DNA from: an uncultured Ruminococcus sp.
GTDB taxonomy: Bacteria > Bacillota > Clostridia > Oscillospirales > Ruminococcaceae
DNA length: 64,000 nt
Assembly: GCA_947345935.1 (NCBI GenBank)
Contig: CAMZZN010000004.1
Location: forward strand, 1 to 64,000
Reading direction: 5' to 3'
The position numbers and the translations under genes were made by a program. Below are positions 8,560 to 17,617 of this stretch, one piece after another. The notes beneath the pieces were generated by a model. The model was not told the DNA's origin and ran no database searches. It saw only the letters and a program-made list of their open reading frames with translations. Numbering within the stretch: the first letter of the stretch is position 1; the number at the start of each line of letters is the position of its first letter.

Positions 8560-9149
8560 ATATGACCGAAATCGGTAATTCGATAGACAGTCTGCCAAGT
8601 GCAGAACAACTCGAATCAGAACTTAAAAAAATTAAATATCGAAATGATTTTAGGAAAATACTTAGAAGCACTGTATCCTCTCTTCTTGTTGTTGCTGCAA
8701 TAGCGGTTCTGGTGTCCATGCTTTTTCTGCCTGTTTTACGTGTTACAGGTTCAAGCATGACCCCTACTATGCAAAATGACGAACTAATTATATGTTCTAA
8801 AAGAAGCAATTTCAAGCAGGGAGATATAGTCGCTTTTTATTTTAACAACAAGATTCTTCTGAAAAGAGTTATAGGAACTGCCGGAGACTACATAAATATT
8901 ACAAGCGACGGAACTGTTTACGTAAATGGAGATAAGCTTGACGAGCCTTACGTAAGCGAACTTGCCCTTGGAACGTGCGATATTGAAATGCCGTATCAGG
9001 TGCCCGATAACAGAATTTTTGTTATGGGGGATCATCGCTCGGTTTCTATTGACAGCCGCTCCACAACGGTAGGATGTATCGCTGACGAATATGTTATCGG
9101 AAAGGTTATCTTCCGTATATGGCCTTTTGACAGTATCGGAACAGTTTGA
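8556..9149 (+). CDS. Signal peptidase I (dedicated to the fibre operon)
   Basis: A type I signal peptidase (S26) of 197 residues. A cytoplasmic N-terminal ~45 residues precedes one membrane segment (SLLVVAAIAVLVSMLFLPVL). Then come the catalytic Ser in GSSMTPTM and the catalytic Lys in ILLKRVIGTAGD, and the C-terminal box FVMGDHRSVSIDSR. Such enzymes in pilus loci (SipA type) process pilins or help assembly. The N-terminal tail is longer and more charged than in housekeeping versions. It is coupled to the small coiled-coil gene upstream and followed 33 bp later by the giant adhesin, whose long signal-anchor sequence may be its substrate. Confidence 0.93.
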   Translation: MNMTEIGNSIDSLPSAEQLESELKKIKYRNDFRKILRSTVSSLLVVAAIAVLVSMLFLPVLRVTGSSMTPTMQNDELIICSKRSNFKQGDIVAFYFNNKILLKRVIGTAGDYINITSDGTVYVNGDKLDEPYVSELALGTCDIEMPYQVPDNRIFVMGDHRSVSIDSRSTTVGCIADEYVIGKVIFRIWPFDSIGTV

Positions 9150-9182
9150 CAGGTTCCGGAGGCGAATAAGTTTAAGGAGGGG

Positions 9183-12100
9183 ATGATTTCTTTGAAAGGA
9201 TTACAGACAATAATCCGAAAATACCTTAAAGATCATGAAAAACGGAAGAAATATCTTGCCGTTATCATGACGCTTTCTATCGTCGTTACATTTGCCGTAC
9301 CGATGAGCCTTATTATGCCGGCTGTCAGCATGACACGGGACAATTCTTCAATCGTTGCCGACCAGCTGGCAGCGTACAATGCGGACAGCGGCGGAAAAAT
9401 GCTTACTAATGCTGCCGGAACAAATGGCAATGAAGTAGACGGTATAATTTACAGTCAAGCTGAAATGTCGGATGTGACTCTTCTTGTCGGTGATAATATT
9501 CCGTGGGCAGAAGGTCTTACGGTGGAAGAAGTTATTGAAGAAGCAAAAAATCAATATTTCTTAGGAATAGCACACGATTTCTGTGTTTTTATAGAAAATG
9601 ATTTTGATCCAAAGGCAGCGGACGCCGAGGGAAGGGTTGCTGTTGGCGGAGATATAACTTTTATTCAGTCAGGCAATGAATGGAACTACCAGATAGGTTC
9701 AGGCGATTATGGCGCAGCTAAATCTCTGAATAATACGATCAGTTATGACGGAAATAAAAATTATGCTCATGCGATTGTAGGCGGAAAAATAGTTAACGTT
9801 AATACGATGAGCACAGGCAGTGGAAATATAAAATTCGGCGGTGCAAACAATTATGATGAAACGTCGGGATATCACACTGTAAATCGTGGAAGCGAATATA
9901 GCTATACATTCTTTTATAAGCCGGAAGAAGATCTGTACAAACGTCTGGTTGTTGGTGATATTGACGGTTCATATCATTATGAAGACGGTACAAAAGACAG
10001 CGTTGCATATAGTTCGGATCATGCTCATGATTATCCCGGCGATTGCAACGACGGAAACGGAAATGATCTGAAACATTCGTATCTTGGTCATGTTAATGAG
10101 TTGGCGCAGATCTATAAACAGCCGGAAGGCGGACTTATAGATTTTGCGGATGCGTTTATTTATTTACGTAAACGTTCAAAAGAACTAAGTAAGGTTAAAT
10201 CAACAGGTATAATAAGCGAAAATGGTTCAACTTTAGCTTTAACGTGTCCCGAATGTACTGTTGATGGCGACACAGTTTATTTTAATATTCCTGAATGGAA
10301 ATATGGTGAAGTCAAATTTGAAAATGTGCCGGTAACGACACAGAAAGACGAGCATGGCAATGATAAGATCTACCCTACTTGTAATCTTGTCATAAACTGC
10401 GGCGGAAGTGTATTTAATATCGGAAGCGGCGGAGGCAAAATAACTACCAGTATAAATGGTGAAGAAATCTCTTCAACGGATGATAAGACTAATAATCATC
10501 CTTCATCGGAGAAGATCCTGTATAATTTTTATGAGGCAACAACAGGTACGATTCAGACGAATTTTAACGGAACGATTTTTTCTCCGTTTGCAGACGTTAC
10601 TTCCGGAAAAAAAGCCCCCGATAATACGTCAGAAGCTTCCGGACATCTCTCCGGAGCTTTGATCGCAAAGTCTTTTGAAGGTTATCTTGAATTTGGTTAC
10701 AGACCTTATCGAGGCAACAGTGAAATTATTTCTCTTACATCCGGATATTCAGTTCCGGTTGATAAATTTATTGAAGGAACTGAAAATGGTCTGGCAGGTG
10801 CGTCTTTTTCAGCAATTGATACCGATACAAATGAAACGGTCTTTTCATGGGTAAGTAATGGAGAAACTGTGGATGTTCCGTTTCCTACGGCTATTGATTT
10901 TTCAGGAGATACATTCTACACCACGACAACGACGACTACAACGACTACAACAACAACAACTACTACAGCAACGGAAACAACTGTGACTGAGGATGTTGAA
11001 AATCAGATTCCTGAAGTATCTACAGATGTAACTGATGAAGAAACGCAGCAGTCTGAAAATTATGATGATAACACCGGATCTGACATTCAGAATGAACCTC
11101 AGGCTCAGGCTTATGAAACAGAGTCCGAATATATTACGATAACAAAAAATTATGAAATTTCAGAAGGAAACGCTCCTGAAGGATTCTTTGGAACAGATAA
11201 GAAGTATTACGTTCAGATAACTGAAAGCGTCGATACTTCAAATACGATTTTAAATGGAAGTAAGGGTACTATTCCGACGCACGTTAAAACATCGTTCTTT
11301 ATCAGAGACGAAAATGACAAAGAAATTGCTAAATGGTATTTTGATATATCCGATGTGCATGAAGGTGATAAAGTCAGTGAAAGAACTATAAAAATTCTTG
11401 ATAAAGATTATACTGAAGTTGAAACTTTCACATTAAAAATCGCTAAAAACAAAATTATTGAAATTTCTTCTGACGGTGGAGAGAGTTTTACTGATTTAAG
11501 CCAGGAACAGGTTATTGAAACTGTAAAGGGCAGATATTACTTTGATCCGGATGTAATAATGTTAATGCCGCTCCCTGAAAGAAATCTTGAATTTGAAAAC
11601 AAACATGGTTTACTTTTTAAGAAAGTCGATGATTCAGGAAAGGATGTAACAGACGCAGCTATTCAGCTCCTGGATGAGAATAAAGATCCAATTGCAGATA
11701 CAAGTATATGGAATTGGGATAAATCTAAAAACTCTTTCCTGATTGATGCGGAAAAGCTTACTCCGGGGAAAACTTATATATTCCATGAGTCAGAAACGCC
11801 GGTTAAATACGAAACTGCTAAGGATGTATACTTTAGTCTGAAAGATGACAGGATCATCGTTGAGTATTGGATTGACGGAGAGACTGAACGTAAATTTATT
11901 GATCTTACTGAGACGCAGTCTATCAATATGATTGATGTCAGAAAGTACGGCGCAGTTCCTTCTCTTAAAAAGGTTCATAAGAAGCTTGTGGACGGAGCGG
12001 TAACTGAAGAGCTTGAGATTCTGCCGGGTGCAACAATTGGACTTTTTGCTCAGAATGGTGATAAGATTTGTGAATGGACGGATTTCACAGGCGAAGAGAC

Positions 12101-15100
12101 TTCAATGAAAGAAGCGCTGGCAGACTGCGGTTCGACGAAATATACTGAAAACGGTTATCTGAAACCCGGCGTGTACTATCTGTATGAAACAAAGATACCA
12201 ACTTGTACGAATGAAGAACTCCACGCTGACCCGGGAAAGATGTATTTTACCGTTACTGATGACTTTAAAATCGTTGAGGGGTATAGTTCTGTTATTGGAT
12301 TAAAAACAGATAATCCCACTGGCAGCCAGGTTTACTTTAAACCTGAAAATGTTGACGTTATAGAAAATGTTAATTATTTTCACGTTATAGCAAGCGCTGA
12401 TATTCAGCAAATGTATGATGTAGGAAGCCTTAGCGGTGAAATAAATCGTGGTTCTGATTTTGAGCATACTTTTGATGTGCCTGAAAATTGGGATATTACA
12501 AAAAACTCCATACAATTTCAGAATTGGAGTGGCGGTTTAACCGTATCATATCTTGAAATCAGAACATCTGACGGAATAACATATGTATATGGAACAAATC
12601 CTGACTCGCCAGCAGGCGGCAGTGAAGCATCCGGCGACCATACAAGCAAATATTTGGAAGTCCAGAATGAATCGCTTCTCCAGGTGGAAAACATCCGACA
12701 GGGCGACACTAAGGATATTACAGTAAATAAGTCATGGGCAGCTGACGATGATTTCAAGAATCTCAGACAAGAAGTGACATATGTACTGTACAGTACAACG
12801 GAAAATCTGACGGATTTATCTCCTGAAAGTCTTAAAAAGCTCATTGAAGATAATAAAGCAGATAGAGTTACAGTTCCAGAGAAATATACGACAGACGACG
12901 GTACGGAAAAGGATCAATCGACTGAATTAAAGCTTTTCGAAAGCAATAATTGGTCTCAGACGATTCATGGTCTTCCTACAAAGTCGAATGAAACAGACGT
13001 AAACGGTAAAAAGTTGAATCTGAATTATTTCATTATTGAAAACGAAGTCACCGGTTATATACCGTCGTATACAATTACAGGCGATATGCTTACGGTTACC
13101 AATACGCTTGAGACAATTAGTCTGACGGCTAAGAAAGTGTGGGAAAACGGTACTGATGTACCAAAGCCGGATCTGTTGAAATTACAGCTTCAGATGAAGA
13201 ATGGTGATGACTGGGAAAATCTCAGGACAGTAATTTTGACGGGCGACAGCTGGGAGGCGTTGGTTGAAGGACTTCCGAAAGGAAAATCCTACAGGATTGT
13301 GGAAAATGTGGTTCCGAATGGCTGGAAGTGTATGTCATTGAATAACGCCAGCGCCCCCACAGATACAAGCCAGGAAGAGTATAATAGTGTTCTTTCGATC
13401 ACAAATGAACCCAAGGTCGCAAGTCTTATTGTGCAAAAGTTCTGGAATTCTGTTGATGATGAAAAATCAAGACCGGATAAAGTCAGGGTAAAAATTTATA
13501 GGACTACTAAAGTTCCTGCAACGAAAGTTACGTATCCTGTAGATCAGGCAGATAACGAGGTTCTGACAGATTATGCAAGACTTCTGCAATACTCGCTTTT
13601 CTTCTATGATGCAAATATGTGCGGAGATGATGTAGCAAATACAAGTAATTATCAGTGGCGTGGTAATTGCCATACAGAAGATGATGTGCCAGGTGGTTTT
13701 CATGATGCAGGCGATCATGTAATGTTTGGTTTGCCAGGCGGATTTTCTGCAATGAATTTGAGTTGGAGCTTATATGAATTCCGTGATCAGTATGACGATT
13801 TAGGACAGACAGATCATGCAAAGCTTATTCTTGATCATTATGCAGACTATTTCAGAAAAAGCATAAAAACAGAGAATGGCACAGTGCAATTTATGTATCA
13901 AAAAGGCGACGGTAACATTGACCACGCTTATTGGGGCATACCTGAAACTCAGCCGTCACGAAGCGATCAGAGTTATTGGGTAAGTGATGCCGGAAGTGAT
14001 ATTGCTGGAGAATATGCGGCAGCACTGGCATTAAATTATCTGAACTTTGGCAATGAAGAGGATCTGCAAAAGGCTATGGAACTCTATGCATTTGCTGATT
14101 CAGTTAAAGCAAAAGTTATAGGAAAAACAGAAGATCCGACAACGCCGAATCAGTATGATTTTTACATAAGTAAAGATTATAAAGATGATATGGCAATGGC
14201 GGCAGTATGGCTTTCAGTTGCATGTGATAGAGCTGGTAATGGAAAAAAAGATTACTATAAGGATGAGGCAGTAAAGTATCTGGATGGCAATTTTGAATCC
14301 TGGGAGGGATATCATTATAATGAAGTTCAGAAAGGCGCTTATTTAGCGGCTTCACATTATCTTGGTATTGACGATAATAAGAAGAACGACTACAGAGGCA
14401 AAGGCAAAATTGATATCAATGATTATTACTATGCGCAGGATGAATGGGGCTTTTCAAGATATGTCAACGGTTATTTAACAATTGCATTGATTGACGCTAA
14501 ATACAACGGTCAGAACAAAGATGCCCAGAATGTTCAGCGTGCTGCAAAACAAATGCAGATCATGCTTGGCGACAATACTTGGGGAGCAGATGGCAATCCA
14601 CTTTGTCTTGTAACAGGCTTCTCAAAATATTCACCTCAGAGACCACATTTCCGTGCAAGCAGCGGTGAAACTTTCGATATGAAAGTAAAAGACGATACAA
14701 CGATCATTGACGGATACGATGATAAATATACGTTAATCGGTGGAATTATCGGAGGACCTAAGGCTGACGGAACATATAAAAATAATGCCGGCAGTTATGT
14801 AAAGTATGATGATAAGCGTTCAGAATATGCGGTAAATGAGGTCGCTTCTGATTACAATTCCGTTCTTGCGAGCGCAGCAGCCGGATTATACTATTTCTTC
14901 GGAACAGGCAATACGTATGATATACCTGGTGTAAAAAATTCTTATAATGGAAAACCGAAAAACGAAGTGAGTCAGCCGCAGCTGCAAAGTATCAGCGAGC
15001 TTCCTATGCTTCTGATGACTAAGGTTAAGTCGGTCAGGGCAGCGGAGAAGTATTATTCGTACAAAGAAGTTGGAACAGTATCAGGATCTAAAACATTTCC

Positions 15101-17522
15101 ATTATCATACGAAAATATTACAAAAATTGAATTAGATTATCAATTTAATGGCGGCGATGGCGGCGCTAACCTTACCTTTAATGATTGGGAGATACAAAAT
15201 AAAGAATCAGTGGGTAACAACACATATGTTTACAAATTTGATTCTCCTAAAAATATCAGAAACTTCTGCGTTCAAGGAATATGGAATACAGAATCTATTA
15301 CTATTTCAGAAATCCGCTTTTACTATGACGCAGGCAGTTCATTCACCGTAACCCCATCATCTGCAACTCTTATTAAAGGAGACAGCATTGATCTCACTGC
15401 ATCAGGACACAGCGGAGATATTAGTTGGAGTTCCGGCGAGACAAATGTTGCAACAGTGGACGAAAACGGTAAAGTTACAGCAGTTGGCACTGGAAAAACA
15501 ACTATAACCGGAATAGATGATGAGGAAAAAGAAGGTACTTGTGAAATTACAGTTGAAAACTTTAAAATCACAGAGAGTCCGGATTCGGTGAATGAAAATA
15601 GTGAGTTTATGATCAAAACTAATGCATCCGTCAGCGAATGGAATTTTGATGATTCAAAGATCGAGTATGTTTCTTCAAATGGCAATGAACATAAATTCAA
15701 AGCAAAAGATGGTGCAAGTGGCAACGCAGAAATAACTGCAAATCATGGTACTTCAAGCGATATTGTAAATATCACTATCAACCAGATAGCGTTTACAATC
15801 ACTCCAAGCACTTGCGATCTCCCGATTAACGAAGAAGTAACGCTTACTGCAAATGCTCCGGCTGAATGGACAGCTGATACTGGAAAGGTTCAGATAATTT
15901 CTACAAGTAATGACAAAAAATCTTGTGTAGTTAAAGCTTTAAACGGAGCAGGCAGTTCTGCAACAATTACTGCAACACGAACTGCGGATACTTTTAAGTC
16001 TGCTTCGGCTACGATCAATATCAAGCCGAAAAATCAGTGGTATACTTTAGAAGGATTCTCAGTCAGCGGTGATAGTGGACAGAGCAAAAACTATAAAGGT
16101 AATTGGGAAAACATTATTAAAATTGAATTCATTGATAAAAATGGAAACAGTCTTGCCGATGGAGGAAATGTTTGTGATAGTAGTTTCGGATGTTCTTTTA
16201 ACTATGTTGCAAATGGCGAAACGAAAGAACAGCACGACTGGATTGATAACGATAATATGAGAACTCTTTTACGTACTCTTTCAACAACTTTATTTAATGA
16301 ACCAGTAACTGTTACTGAAATAAATTTTAATAGTGTTAAAACATGGTCTAATGAATTCAATATCAAAGAAATCCGGCTGCACTGTGTTGATGTTCCAACA
16401 TACACCATAACTTCCGACAAAACCGAACTTCTTCCCGGAGAAACGGCAGCGCTTACGGTAACGGACGCAGACGGAAACAAGATCAACGGTATTAATTGGA
16501 CTATTCCTGAGGGATGCGGTACAATTACACCGAATAACGACGGTACTTATACCTATACAGCCGGAGGTCATTTTGGCGAAAAAGAATTCACTGGAGAGGC
16601 AAACGGTATCAAAGGTAAAATTAAATTCACAACAAAATCAATTACAGCCAATTCGCTCATCCGGCTTCGTACCGGCGGTACTGCGCAGATCACATTAAGC
16701 GATACCGCAGAGGCAGCGATAACTTACCTCAACAATGATGATACTGTTGCGGCAATTGACGAAAACGGTAATGTAACGGCAAGAGTCGTTGGAGAAGCAA
16801 ATGTCGTTATCGTTTGCAACGGAATCGAAACGGATTGTCAGGTAAACGTTCAGGTTCTCGATGCGCTGACGAGCAGCAATCCTATTGTATCAATCAAACC
16901 TGGCAGCACGGTTCAGCTTACTGTTGATAACGCTATAGGCACTGTGACATGGGGTATGCCGCAAGGTTCGGATACATCCATTGCAACGGTTGACTCCAAT
17001 ACAGGCGTTGTGAACGGTTTGAAAAACGGAACTGTGACCGTTGTTGCAGTTGATACTTATGACAATTCAACCTATGAATTCACAGTTAGTGTCAAAGATA
17101 TGGCGGCAGTTGTTACTCTTCCCGAGGGCAGCGAACCGGTAGGAGATTTTTACGACGTATATGCTAAGGATGATTGGAAGTTATCAATTCCTAATCTTCC
17201 TATTACCGACGAAAACGGACGCCCCTATTATTATTACATTGTCGAGGTTGACGAAAATGGCAATCCGATAACTGACGACAATACGCTCAAGAGTAACGGT
17301 TCTGTTTACATTCCTGTCGATTATGACAATGGAAAAGCTCTGGATGAAACAAACCCAACAGAGCTGAGCGTTGAAAACAAAAAAATCGGCGAATCTATGG
17401 GAGAGCTTCCTTCTGCCGGCGGCGAGGGAACGGCAAAATACTACGTAACGGGCATTATCATAATGTGCTCAGCCGCCGCTTATTATCTTATCAGACGACG
17501 CAGAAGACGTGTCGCAGAATAA
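9183..17522 (+). CDS. Giant sortase-anchored adhesin with a GH9 cellulase inserted in a Cna_B domain
   Basis: 2,779 residues. In order: signal-anchor (~22-50); choice-of-anchor A-type adhesin domain (~125-520, FCVFIENDFDP, RVAVGGDITF); Thr tract (~579-596); several Cna_B/SpaA-like domains (~800-1410); first half of a last Cna_B (LIVQKFWNS, Lys1419, VRVKIYRTT); GH9 catalytic domain (~1455-1910) with DAGD at 1508-1511, His1822 and acid Glu1886 in NEVASDYN; two similar unassigned beta modules around residues 1950-2050 and 2280-2400; BIg2-like Ig domains; second half of the Cna_B (~2650-2735, WKLSIPNLP, Glu2688, Asn2732); LPSAG at 2742, a membrane helix and an Arg-rich tail. It probably displays a beta-glucan/cellulose hydrolase on the cell surface or a fibre tip. 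The start is ATG 9183, but TTG 9192 has better spacing (9-11 bases) from AAGGAGG. Confidence 0.92.
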   Translation: MISLKGLQTIIRKYLKDHEKRKKYLAVIMTLSIVVTFAVPMSLIMPAVSMTRDNSSIVADQLAAYNADSGGKMLTNAAGTNGNEVDGIIYSQAEMSDVTLLVGDNIPWAEGLTVEEVIEEAKNQYFLGIAHDFCVFIENDFDPKAADAEGRVAVGGDITFIQSGNEWNYQIGSGDYGAAKSLNNTISYDGNKNYAHAIVGGKIVNVNTMSTGSGNIKFGGANNYDETSGYHTVNRGSEYSYTFFYKPEEDLYKRLVVGDIDGSYHYEDGTKDSVAYSSDHAHDYPGDCNDGNGNDLKHSYLGHVNELAQIYKQPEGGLIDFADAFIYLRKRSKELSKVKSTGIISENGSTLALTCPECTVDGDTVYFNIPEWKYGEVKFENVPVTTQKDEHGNDKIYPTCNLVINCGGSVFNIGSGGGKITTSINGEEISSTDDKTNNHPSSEKILYNFYEATTGTIQTNFNGTIFSPFADVTSGKKAPDNTSEASGHLSGALIAKSFEGYLEFGYRPYRGNSEIISLTSGYSVPVDKFIEGTENGLAGASFSAIDTDTNETVFSWVSNGETVDVPFPTAIDFSGDTFYTTTTTTTTTTTTTTTTATETTVTEDVENQIPEVSTDVTDEETQQSENYDDNTGSDIQNEPQAQAYETESEYITITKNYEISEGNAPEGFFGTDKKYYVQITESVDTSNTILNGSKGTIPTHVKTSFFIRDENDKEIAKWYFDISDVHEGDKVSERTIKILDKDYTEVETFTLKIAKNKIIEISSDGGESFTDLSQEQVIETVKGRYYFDPDVIMLMPLPERNLEFENKHGLLFKKVDDSGKDVTDAAIQLLDENKDPIADTSIWNWDKSKNSFLIDAEKLTPGKTYIFHESETPVKYETAKDVYFSLKDDRIIVEYWIDGETERKFIDLTETQSINMIDVRKYGAVPSLKKVHKKLVDGAVTEELEILPGATIGLFAQNGDKICEWTDFTGEETSMKEALADCGSTKYTENGYLKPGVYYLYETKIPTCTNEELHADPGKMYFTVTDDFKIVEGYSSVIGLKTDNPTGSQVYFKPENVDVIENVNYFHVIASADIQQMYDVGSLSGEINRGSDFEHTFDVPENWDITKNSIQFQNWSGGLTVSYLEIRTSDGITYVYGTNPDSPAGGSEASGDHTSKYLEVQNESLLQVENIRQGDTKDITVNKSWAADDDFKNLRQEVTYVLYSTTENLTDLSPESLKKLIEDNKADRVTVPEKYTTDDGTEKDQSTELKLFESNNWSQTIHGLPTKSNETDVNGKKLNLNYFIIENEVTGYIPSYTITGDMLTVTNTLETISLTAKKVWENGTDVPKPDLLKLQLQMKNGDDWENLRTVILTGDSWEALVEGLPKGKSYRIVENVVPNGWKCMSLNNASAPTDTSQEEYNSVLSITNEPKVASLIVQKFWNSVDDEKSRPDKVRVKIYRTTKVPATKVTYPVDQADNEVLTDYARLLQYSLFFYDANMCGDDVANTSNYQWRGNCHTEDDVPGGFHDAGDHVMFGLPGGFSAMNLSWSLYEFRDQYDDLGQTDHAKLILDHYADYFRKSIKTENGTVQFMYQKGDGNIDHAYWGIPETQPSRSDQSYWVSDAGSDIAGEYAAALALNYLNFGNEEDLQKAMELYAFADSVKAKVIGKTEDPTTPNQYDFYISKDYKDDMAMAAVWLSVACDRAGNGKKDYYKDEAVKYLDGNFESWEGYHYNEVQKGAYLAASHYLGIDDNKKNDYRGKGKIDINDYYYAQDEWGFSRYVNGYLTIALIDAKYNGQNKDAQNVQRAAKQMQIMLGDNTWGADGNPLCLVTGFSKYSPQRPHFRASSGETFDMKVKDDTTIIDGYDDKYTLIGGIIGGPKADGTYKNNAGSYVKYDDKRSEYAVNEVASDYNSVLASAAAGLYYFFGTGNTYDIPGVKNSYNGKPKNEVSQPQLQSISELPMLLMTKVKSVRAAEKYYSYKEVGTVSGSKTFPLSYENITKIELDYQFNGGDGGANLTFNDWEIQNKESVGNNTYVYKFDSPKNIRNFCVQGIWNTESITISEIRFYYDAGSSFTVTPSSATLIKGDSIDLTASGHSGDISWSSGETNVATVDENGKVTAVGTGKTTITGIDDEEKEGTCEITVENFKITESPDSVNENSEFMIKTNASVSEWNFDDSKIEYVSSNGNEHKFKAKDGASGNAEITANHGTSSDIVNITINQIAFTITPSTCDLPINEEVTLTANAPAEWTADTGKVQIISTSNDKKSCVVKALNGAGSSATITATRTADTFKSASATINIKPKNQWYTLEGFSVSGDSGQSKNYKGNWENIIKIEFIDKNGNSLADGGNVCDSSFGCSFNYVANGETKEQHDWIDNDNMRTLLRTLSTTLFNEPVTVTEINFNSVKTWSNEFNIKEIRLHCVDVPTYTITSDKTELLPGETAALTVTDADGNKINGINWTIPEGCGTITPNNDGTYTYTAGGHFGEKEFTGEANGIKGKIKFTTKSITANSLIRLRTGGTAQITLSDTAEAAITYLNNDDTVAAIDENGNVTARVVGEANVVIVCNGIETDCQVNVQVLDALTSSNPIVSIKPGSTVQLTVDNAIGTVTWGMPQGSDTSIATVDSNTGVVNGLKNGTVTVVAVDTYDNSTYEFTVSVKDMAAVVTLPEGSEPVGDFYDVYAKDDWKLSIPNLPITDENGRPYYYYIVEVDENGNPITDDNTLKSNGSVYIPVDYDNGKALDETNPTELSVENKKIGESMGELPSAGGEGTAKYYVTGIIIMCSAAAYYLIRRRRRRVAE

Positions 17523-17531
17523 CACACATCA

Positions 17532-17571
17532 GCGGAAACTGCACCGCATATGAAAAAGATGCAGTTTCCGC
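17532..17571 (+). promoter_or_regulatory. Stable hairpin between adhesin and major pilin genes
   Basis: A perfect 12-bp stem GCGGAAACTGCA/TGCAGTTTCCGC with a 16-base loop and no immediate T-tract. It may be an mRNA processing or stability element, or a leaky terminator, that sets adhesin and major pilin levels apart. Confidence 0.6.
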
Positions 17572-17617
17572 ATCCGCCCAAGACTATATTTTTATTTAAT
17601 TTGTAAGGAGAATTTTT

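Noticed and set aside
10918-10975. Microsatellite-like repeat suggesting phase variation
   Set aside because: The ACN-rich tract encodes a Thr linker with mixed codons and no uniform repeat unit, so slippage is unlikely.
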